51,924 nucleotides of DNA, taken from assembly GCF_000735455.1 (NCBI RefSeq), contig NZ_JMPS01000080.1:1-51924 (forward strand). The letters are read 5' to 3'. Positions 46,105-51,924 of the stretch are shown here, in pieces (position 1 is the first letter of the stretch; each line of letters begins with the position of its first letter). A program made the position numbers and the translations under genes. This stretch comes from Yokenella regensburgei ATCC 49455. Its GTDB lineage: Bacteria; Pseudomonadota; Gammaproteobacteria; Enterobacterales; Enterobacteriaceae. The notes beneath the pieces are model-generated. The model searched no databases. It was not told where the DNA came from and worked only from the letters and a program-made list of their open reading frames with translations.

Positions 46105-47637
46105 ATGGCTACGATTGATTCAGTGAATAAGGAAAGCACACGTCTGAGCGACGGACCCGACTGGACCTTCGACCTGCTGGATGTTTATCTGGCAGAAATT
46201 GACCGGGTGGCGAAACTCTACCGACTCGACACCTATCCGCACCAGATCGAAGTCATTACCTCCGAACAGATGATGGACGCCTACTCCAGCGTCGGTATGC
46301 CCATCAACTATACCCACTGGTCGTTTGGCAAAAAGTTTATCGAGACCGAACGTGCCTATAAGCACGGTCAGCAGGGGCTGGCCTATGAGATTGTGATCAA
46401 CTCCAATCCATGTATCGCCTACCTGATGGAAGAAAACACTATTACCATGCAGGCGCTGGTCATGGCGCACGCCTGCTACGGGCACAACTCGTTTTTCAAG
46501 AACAACTACCTGTTCCGCAGCTGGACCGACGCCAGTTCGATCGTCGATTACCTGATTTTCGCCCGCAAATATATCTCCGAGTGCGAGGAGCGCTACGGGG
46601 TCGATGAGGTCGAGAAACTGCTCGACTCCTGCCATGCGTTGATGAACTACGGCGTTGACCGCTACAAACGTCCGCAGAAAATCTCCATGCAGGAGGAAAA
46701 AGCACGGCAGAAAAGCCGGGAAGAGTATCTGCAAAGCCAGGTGAACATGCTGTGGCGTACGCTGCCGAAGAAAGAGGAGGAAAGGATTGTTGATGCCTCC
46801 CGACGCTACCCCTCCGAGCCGCAGGAGAACCTGCTGTACTTTATGGAGAAAAACGCCCCGCTGCTGGAGCCCTGGCAGCGCGAGATCCTGCGCATTGTGC
46901 GTAAGGTGAGCCAGTATTTCTATCCGCAAAAACAGACGCAGGTGATGAACGAAGGCTGGGCGACCTTCTGGCACTACACCATCCTGAATCATCTGTATGA
47001 CGAGGGCAAAGTCACCGAGCGCTTTATGCTGGAGTTTTTACACAGCCACACCAACGTGGTGTTCCAGCCGCCCTACAACAGTCCGTGGTACAGCGGCATT
47101 AACCCGTATGCCCTCGGCTTTGCCATGTTCCAGGACATTAAGCGTATCTGTCAGTCTCCGACGGAGGAAGACCGGTACTGGTTCCCGGACATCGCCGGAT
47201 CTGACTGGCTGGAGACGCTGCATTTCGCGATGCGCGATTTTAAAGATGAGAGTTTTATCAGCCAGTTTATGTCGCCGAAAATCATGCGTGATTTCCGTTT
47301 CTTCACCGTACTGGATGACGATCGCAATAACTATCTGGAAATTGCCGCTATCCACAATGAGGAAGGCTATCGCGAGATTCGTAACAAGCTTTCCGCCCAG
47401 TATAACCTGAGCAACCTGGAGCCTAATATTCAGGTGTGGAACGTCGATTTACGCGGCGACCGCTCGCTGACCCTGCGCTACGTGCCGCACAATCGTGCCC
47501 CGCTGGATATGGGGCGTAAAGAGGTGCTCAAGCACGTTCACCGGCTGTGGGGATTTGACATTATTCTGGAGCAGCAGAACGCCGACGGCAGCGTGGAGTT
47601 GCTGGAGCGCTGCCCGCCGCGGCAGAATTTGCTGTAA
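46105..47637 (+). CDS. ycgB: SpoVR-family protein YcgB
   Basis: 510 residues, same length as and very close to E. coli YcgB. SpoVR family, first known from Bacillus spore cortex formation. In proteobacteria it is found with the stress kinase partners YeaG/YeaH, but these are not in this window. His/Glu-rich motifs such as MAHACYGHNSFFKNNY and NEGWATFWHYTILNHLYDEG suggest a metal site. Precise activity unknown. GAGGGCG precedes the ATG. Confidence 0.95.
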   Translation: MATIDSVNKESTRLSDGPDWTFDLLDVYLAEIDRVAKLYRLDTYPHQIEVITSEQMMDAYSSVGMPINYTHWSFGKKFIETERAYKHGQQGLAYEIVINSNPCIAYLMEENTITMQALVMAHACYGHNSFFKNNYLFRSWTDASSIVDYLIFARKYISECEERYGVDEVEKLLDSCHALMNYGVDRYKRPQKISMQEEKARQKSREEYLQSQVNMLWRTLPKKEEERIVDASRRYPSEPQENLLYFMEKNAPLLEPWQREILRIVRKVSQYFYPQKQTQVMNEGWATFWHYTILNHLYDEGKVTERFMLEFLHSHTNVVFQPPYNSPWYSGINPYALGFAMFQDIKRICQSPTEEDRYWFPDIAGSDWLETLHFAMRDFKDESFISQFMSPKIMRDFRFFTVLDDDRNNYLEIAAIHNEEGYREIRNKLSAQYNLSNLEPNIQVWNVDLRGDRSLTLRYVPHNRAPLDMGRKEVLKHVHRLWGFDIILEQQNADGSVELLERCPPRQNLL

Positions 47638-47641
47638 TAAA

Positions 47642-47668
47642 AAACCCGGCGCTTGCCGGGTTTCTTTT
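47642..47668. terminator. bidirectional terminator between ycgB and fadR
   Basis: Nine-base stem AAACCCGGC (47642-47650) / GCCGGGTTT (47655-47663), loop GCTT, with TTTCTTTTTT on the plus strand. The T tract runs into the fadR stop codon; the A run before the stem serves the minus strand. Confidence 0.92.
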
Positions 47669-48388
47669 TTAGCGACTGTGGATGGCCAGGTCGCCGGGCA
47701 GGGTTTTCTGCATGTTATGCCAAATCAGGCCGCTGTCATGGCCGTATTTACGCACGGTTTCATACACCTGATCGTAAAGCCCCTCTTCGCACACCTTCGC
47801 CAGACGATGATAGAACCCCATCGCCAGGCTGCGCGCTTCCGGGTTTGCGAAATAGTGGCGGCCAATGCGGGTGTACAGACCCTTCATGCCGTTGATGATA
47901 AGACCATACACCGGGTTGCCGGAGGCGAACGCCAGGCCACGGAAGATGTTGTAATCGAGATCGGCGAAGGCATCCGCGTGATCTTCAATCTGCTTCGCGC
48001 TTGCCAGGACTTCCAGCGCCTTGTCCGGGTGCTGACGGAATGCGGTGCGGATAAAGATGGTGGAAATGTTGGTACGCACGGACAGCAGATTGTCGATAAG
48101 CTGCGGAACGCTCTCGTGATCGAGACGCGCCAGCGTTTCGAGAATATTCAGTCCGGAGGTTTCCCAGAAGTTGTTCACTTTTGTCGGTTTGCCGTGCTGG
48201 ATGGTCAACCAGCCATCACGAGCTAAACGTTGCAACACTTCGCGTAATGTGGTGCGCGTGACGCCAATGAGTTCAGAGAGTTCACGTTCAGCAGGAAGAA
48301 TGGAGCCGGGAGGAAAGCGGTTGTTCCAGATGCTTTCAATGATGTACTCCTCCGCGAAACCCGCCGGGCTTTGCGCCTTAATGACCAT
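47669..48388 (-). CDS. fadR: fatty acid metabolism regulator FadR
   Basis: 239 residues, identical in length to E. coli FadR. GntR-family winged helix ([30 protein letters not shown]) and the seven-helix acyl-CoA-binding C-terminal domain ending in [20 protein letters not shown]. Represses fad genes and activates fabA/fabB; long-chain acyl-CoA releases it. Its target fadD, with a matching operator, lies at 11941-13626. Divergent from nhaB. Confidence 0.97.
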   Translation of the reverse strand: MVIKAQSPAGFAEEYIIESIWNNRFPPGSILPAERELSELIGVTRTTLREVLQRLARDGWLTIQHGKPTKVNNFWETSGLNILETLARLDHESVPQLIDNLLSVRTNISTIFIRTAFRQHPDKALEVLASAKQIEDHADAFADLDYNIFRGLAFASGNPVYGLIINGMKGLYTRIGRHYFANPEARSLAMGFYHRLAKVCEEGLYDQVYETVRKYGHDSGLIWHNMQKTLPGDLAIHSR

Positions 48389-48603
48389 AGTAAGATTTCC
48401 ATTACACAGCGTTGCAAAATATCACTCATCATACCAGAGCTGTTGTGGAGCAGATAGCACGGCTCGCCAATTAAAAGGGGATCGCGGTTCTATTTTCTCA
48501 AATTGGTAATGGGAAAATGGTCGCTTGCTGCGCTTTTTCCCCTCATCGTCCGCCTTTCGTTTACACTATGCCTCTCATTTTGTTGACGGGATGGATGTTC
48601 GTC

Positions 48604-50145
48604 GTGGAAATCTCCTACGGTCGCGCCTTGTGGCGCAACTTTCTGGGCCAGTCACCGGACTGGTACAAACTGACACTGCTTATCTTCTTAGTAGTTAACC
48701 CACTGGTTTTCTTTATTAATCCGTTTGTTGCGGGCTGGCTGCTGGTGGTGGAATTTATCTTCACCCTGGCCATGGCGCTGAAGTGCTACCCGCTGCTGCC
48801 GGGTGGTCTGCTGGCGATTGAAGCGGTCGCCATCGGGATGACCAGCGCGGAACACGTGCGCGAAGAGATTGCCGGTAACCTCGAAGTTCTGCTGCTGCTG
48901 GTATTTATGGTGGCAGGGATCTACTTCATGAAGCAGCTGCTGCTGTCGATTTTCACCCGCCTGCTGTTGTCGATTAAGAGCAAAATCGTGCTCTCCCTCG
49001 CCTTCTGTCTGGCCGCCGCGTTCCTCTCCGCATTCCTCGATGCGCTGACGGTGGTGGCGGTGATTATCAGCGTAGCGGTGGGTTTTTACGGGATCTATCA
49101 CCGTGCGGCGTCGAACCGCCCGGATGAGGGCGAACTGGCCGACGACAGCCACATCGATAAGCATTATCGCGCGGTGCTGGAGCAGTTCCGCGGTTTCCTG
49201 CGTAGCCTGATGATGCACGCGGGCGTCGGTACCGCCCTCGGTGGCGTGATGACCATGGTCGGCGAACCGCAGAACCTGATCATCGCCAAAGCGGCGGGCT
49301 GGCACTTCGGGGAATTCTTCCTGCGGATGTCTCCGGTTACGATCCCGGTGCTGTTCTGTGGACTGTTAACCTGCGTGCTGGTCGAGAAATTTAAATGGTT
49401 TGGCTACGGCGAAACGCTGCCTGAGCCGGTGCGACAGGTGCTGCATGATTACGATCTGCGCAGCCGCCAGCAGCGCACCCGCCAGGAGACGTTACGCCTG
49501 ATTGTGCAGGGGATTATCGGCGTCTGGCTGGTGGTTGCGCTGGCGCTGCATCTGGCGGAGGTCGGGCTGATCGGCCTGACGGTCATTATTCTCGCGACGT
49601 CGCTCACCGGCGTGACCGACGAGCACGCCATCGGCAAAGCCTTTACCGAAGCGCTGCCGTTCACCGCCCTGCTGACGGTCTTTTTCGCCGTGGTCGCGGT
49701 GATCATCGACCAGCAGCTGTTCTCGCCAATCATCAGCTTTGTTCTGCAGGCGTCACCGCACGCGCAGCTGTCGCTGTTCTATCTGTTCAACGGGCTGCTG
49801 TCGTCGATTTCCGATAACGTGTTTGTCGGTACGGTCTACATCAACGAAGCAAAAGCGGCGCTGGAACATGGCGTTATCAGCATGCAGCAGTTTGAACTGC
49901 TGGCGGTGGCGATTAACACCGGCACCAACCTGCCGTCCGTTGCCACCCCGAACGGCCAGGCGGCGTTCCTGTTCCTGCTCACCTCCGCGCTGGCGCCGCT
50001 CATTCGTCTCTCCTATGGCCGGATGGTCTGGATGGCGCTGCCCTATACGCTGGTGCTGACGCTGGTCGGTTTACTTTGTGTGCAGCACTCGCTGATGCCC
50101 GTCTCTGAATGGCTACAGGCGCAGGGGTGGATCGTCACGCCGTAA
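48604..50145 (+). CDS. nhaB: Na+/H+ antiporter NhaB
   Basis: 513 residues from a GTG at 48604 ([10 protein letters not shown]), the E. coli length; an ATG three codons upstream (48595) is a real alternative, since GACGGGATGG suits it. About 12 membrane segments; conserved stretches include [22 protein letters not shown] and [18 protein letters not shown]. Electrogenic 3 H+/2 Na+ exchange. Divergent from fadR, as in E. coli and Salmonella. Confidence 0.95.
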   Translation: MEISYGRALWRNFLGQSPDWYKLTLLIFLVVNPLVFFINPFVAGWLLVVEFIFTLAMALKCYPLLPGGLLAIEAVAIGMTSAEHVREEIAGNLEVLLLLVFMVAGIYFMKQLLLSIFTRLLLSIKSKIVLSLAFCLAAAFLSAFLDALTVVAVIISVAVGFYGIYHRAASNRPDEGELADDSHIDKHYRAVLEQFRGFLRSLMMHAGVGTALGGVMTMVGEPQNLIIAKAAGWHFGEFFLRMSPVTIPVLFCGLLTCVLVEKFKWFGYGETLPEPVRQVLHDYDLRSRQQRTRQETLRLIVQGIIGVWLVVALALHLAEVGLIGLTVIILATSLTGVTDEHAIGKAFTEALPFTALLTVFFAVVAVIIDQQLFSPIISFVLQASPHAQLSLFYLFNGLLSSISDNVFVGTVYINEAKAALEHGVISMQQFELLAVAINTGTNLPSVATPNGQAAFLFLLTSALAPLIRLSYGRMVWMALPYTLVLTLVGLLCVQHSLMPVSEWLQAQGWIVTP

Positions 50146-50278
50146 GGCAAACTCGCTCTGACCTGACACCGTTCGTTGGGTTAGAGCGATTCATTTATGT
50201 AATATTATTTCTCCCCAGGTGGCACAGGGAAAAAATTCGTTTACACTGCGTGTCTTAGCATGTTCCAGGGAAATGATT

Positions 50279-50809
50279 ATGTTGCGATATTTAAACCAGT
50301 GCTCACGAGGTCGTGGTGCATGGTTACTGATGGCGCTGACCGCCTTTGCGCTTGAAATGGTCGCGCTCTGGTTCCAGCACGTGATGCTGCTGAAGCCCTG
50401 CGTTCTGTGTATCTACGAACGTAGCGCGCTGTTTGGCATCATGGGAGCCGGGATTGTGGGTGCCATCGCACCGAAATCCCCGCTGCGCTATGTGGCGATC
50501 CTTATCTGGATCTACAGCGCCTGGCGCGGATTACAGCTTGCATGGGAACACACCATGATCCAGCTGCACCCGTCTCCGTTCATGACCTGTGACTTTGCCG
50601 CCCGCTTCCCGAGCTGGCTGCCGCTGGACAAGTGGCTGCCGCAGGTGTTCCTGGCTTCCGGCGACTGCTCCGTGCGTCAGTGGGAATTCCTGACGCTTGA
50701 GATGCCGCAGTGGCTGGTCGGTATTTTCGCCGCTTACCTGATTGTGGCGCTGCTGGTGTTGATAGCACAACCGTTCAAACCGAAGCGCCGCGACCTGTTT
50801 GGTCGCTAA
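50279..50809 (+). CDS. dsbB: disulfide bond formation protein DsbB
   Basis: 176 residues from the ATG at 50279 with AGGGA upstream. Four membrane helices and the two redox pairs C41-V-L-C44 and C104/C130, all present. It re-oxidises periplasmic DsbA and passes electrons to ubiquinone or menaquinone. A second in-frame ATG two codons upstream and a longer frame exist but do not match the family start. Followed by a strong terminator. Confidence 0.97.
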   Translation: MLRYLNQCSRGRGAWLLMALTAFALEMVALWFQHVMLLKPCVLCIYERSALFGIMGAGIVGAIAPKSPLRYVAILIWIYSAWRGLQLAWEHTMIQLHPSPFMTCDFAARFPSWLPLDKWLPQVFLASGDCSVRQWEFLTLEMPQWLVGIFAAYLIVALLVLIAQPFKPKRRDLFGR

Positions 50810-50812
50810 CAG

Positions 50813-50837
50813 AACGCTCCCCCGGGAGCGTTTTTTT
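50813..50837 (+). terminator. dsbB terminator
   Basis: Eight-base stem AACGCTCC (50813-50820) / GGAGCGTT (50825-50832) with loop CCCG and seven T (50831-50837). Confidence 0.9.
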
Positions 50838-50860
50838 ATGGGCCGAAGTCGTTGCTGTGA

Positions 50861-50899
50861 TCATCTATAAGATGTATATTAAATACATCTTATAGATGA
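50861..50899 (+). promoter_or_regulatory. NsrR-type operator with extended palindrome
   Basis: Core 23-mer at 50869-50891 (AAGATGTATAT-T-AAATACATCTT) fits the NsrR 11-1-11 consensus AAGATGyATTT-n-AAATrCATCTT almost perfectly. It is nested in a longer perfect palindrome with 17-base arms TCATCTATAAGATGTAT (50861-50877) and its complement (50883-50899), so CATCT/AGATG units occur four times in alternation. It ends 20 bases before the start codon, so bound repressor would cover the promoter or start site. Confidence 0.85.
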
Positions 50900-50918
50900 A
50901 TCGCAAAGGAGAATTCCT

Positions 50919-51260
50919 GTGTCACATCTTCGTATCCCCGCAAACTGGAAAGTTAAACGCTCTACTCCCTTCTTCACCAAAGAGACCGTGCCTGCTGCTC
51001 TGCTGACGCATCACAACACTGCCGCCGGTGTATTCGGTCAACTATGCGTGATGGAAGGAACGGTCACCTACTACGGTTTTGCTAACGAGCAGGCGACGGA
51101 GCCGGAAGTGAAAGTGGTGATTAATGCCGGGCAGTTCGCCACCAGCCCGCCAGAGTACTGGCATCGCGTTGAGCTGAGCGACGACGCGCAGTTCAATATT
51201 AACTTCTGGGTGGAAAACGACACCCAAAGCGATGAGATGTATCACGCCAAAAAAGCGTAA
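50919..51260 (+). CDS. YeaR/TehB-like (DUF1971) cupin protein, NsrR-regulated candidate
   Basis: 113 residues from a GTG (50919-50921) with AAGGAG seven bases upstream. DUF1971-type small cupin with PEYWHRVELS near the C-terminus and VMEGTVTYYGFA; it aligns along its length with E. coli YeaR (RSTPFW, GQFA-PPE-WH). Salmonella has a relative, STM1808, in the same place next to dsbB, reported as an NsrR-controlled nitrosative-stress gene. Metal binding (Zn or other) through His and acidic residues is inferred. Single-gene unit with the palindrome just upstream. Confidence 0.88.
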   Translation: MSHLRIPANWKVKRSTPFFTKETVPAALLTHHNTAAGVFGQLCVMEGTVTYYGFANEQATEPEVKVVINAGQFATSPPEYWHRVELSDDAQFNINFWVENDTQSDEMYHAKKA

Positions 51261-51292
51261 TCGCTACCCGCAGGGCGGCGCACCGTCGCCCT

Positions 51293-51924
51293 TCATCCCT
51301 TACGCCGCAGCAGATGACCGCACACCAGCGCGAATCCCCCCGCCAGCACTAACGCCGTCGCAATTAATGCCTGTTCGCCGAACCACGCCGAAACCAGCGG
51401 CACCAGCATCGCGCTTACGCCATAGCCCAGCGTATGACTGGTGGCGATAACCCCCGCACCCTTCCCGGTTGATAGCCTGTCGTTAAGCAGCAGCTGATAG
51501 CCAGGCGTTGCCATCGCCGCACCGAATGAGGTAATGACGATACCCGCGTAGAAGGTCAGGAGCGCCGTCGACAGCATCAACCCAAGCCCCAGCACCATCA
51601 GGCCAGCAGCCACCGCAACCAGCGCGCGCGGGCTGAGACGCTGCGGGCGCACCACCAGAAACTGTGCCAGCAGCGTGCTGACCGCCGCGAGGCTCAGCAG
51701 CCAGGCGACATGATGGCTCACCTCCGTGCTGTTACCGGAGAACAACGGCTTCAGGTGCGGCGACAGGCCAAGCTGCATCAGGCTGATACTGGCGGCGAGG
51801 AACAGCGCCAGCAGCAGGTACGGCAGCATGTTCCATTGCAGGCGGGCAGACTGGCTCGATACCGGCGGCAGCGGTGGATCGTTTTGTTGGCGAACGATAA
51901 GCAGCAACGCCAGCAGCGGTGCCA
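51293..51924 (-). CDS. MFS transporter, C-terminal part
   Basis: Partial; the 5' end lies beyond the right edge. About 210 residues with six hydrophobic segments, a charged central loop (VRQQNDPPLPPVSSQS) and C-terminal LLRRKG, consistent with the second half of a 12-helix major facilitator. The frame is open to the edge, so the TTG near 51907 is not the real start. Substrate unknown; I do not recognise the E. coli counterpart. Its stop faces the DUF1971 gene with a short GC-rich 32-base gap. Confidence 0.8.
   Translation of the reverse strand, partial: APLLALLLIVRQQNDPPLPPVSSQSARLQWNMLPYLLLALFLAASISLMQLGLSPHLKPLFSGNSTEVSHHVAWLLSLAAVSTLLAQFLVVRPQRLSPRALVAVAAGLMVLGLGLMLSTALLTFYAGIVITSFGAAMATPGYQLLLNDRLSTGKGAGVIATSHTLGYGVSAMLVPLVSAWFGEQALIATALVLAGGFALVCGHLLRRKG

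Noticed and set aside
1-51924. CRISPR arrays, tRNA/rRNA genes, insertion sequences, prophage or attachment sites
   Set aside because: I looked for spaced direct repeats, tRNA-like cloverleaf segments, transposase or integrase proteins and found none; I cannot run a dedicated search.

Overview
The window is chromosomal DNA from a member of the Enterobacteriaceae (Enterobacter/Lelliottia/Kosakonia-like; I cannot fix the genus). Almost every protein reads as a full-length orthologue of a named Escherichia coli or Salmonella gene. There are no phage genes, insertion sequences, integrases, CRISPR arrays, rRNA genes or tRNA genes.

Layout. (1) 1-7340: the 5' part of rnm/trpH (minus), then the trp operon with promoter/operator, leader peptide, attenuator and trpE-trpGD-trpCF-trpB-trpA. 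(2) 7390-7530: an unannotated-looking small RNA with the RyhB core sequence, a Fur-box-like promoter and a strong terminator, between trpA and minC. (3) 7716-9535: minCDE. (4) 9611-19805: an accessory O-methyltransferase, then rnd, fadD, yeaY, tsaB and yoaA on the minus strand, and yoaB, yoaH, pabB and nudL. (5) 19980-30044: sdaA, pdeD, yoaE with its leader, manXYZ, yobD, riboswitch-controlled mntP, rlmA. (6) 30136-34271: a small accessory cluster with a second FtsI/PBP3-type transpeptidase (PBP3SAL-like) and a LysR regulator divergent from an MFS transporter. (7) 34365-38649: cspC, a short yobF, yebO, mgrB, yobH, kdgR, yebQ. (8) 38681-50809: ymgE, ycgR, emtA, ldcA, cvrA, dadX, dadA, ycgB (SpoVR), fadR, nhaB, dsbB. 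(9) 50861-51924: a YeaR-like nitrosative-stress gene behind a near-perfect NsrR palindrome, and a truncated MFS gene at the edge.

Functional themes are tryptophan and folate precursor synthesis from chorismate (TrpE/TrpGD and PabB), cell-division site selection, fatty-acid control (FadR together with its target fadD, which carries a recognisable FadR operator), mannose PTS uptake, metal control (RyhB-like RNA, Mn riboswitch), D-alanine catabolism, cell-wall turnover (EmtA, LdcA, DadX, PBP3-like) and c-di-GMP control (PdeD, YcgR).

The gene order differs from E. coli K-12 as I remember it. The min operon directly follows trp, and the yebQ side is joined to the ymgE-ycgR-dsbB block. This fits rearrangements around the replication terminus. 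The parts least explained by standard annotation are the RyhB-like RNA at 7428-7527, the NsrR-type palindrome at 50861-50899, the methyltransferase at 9611-10633 and the PBP3-like/LysR/MFS cluster.
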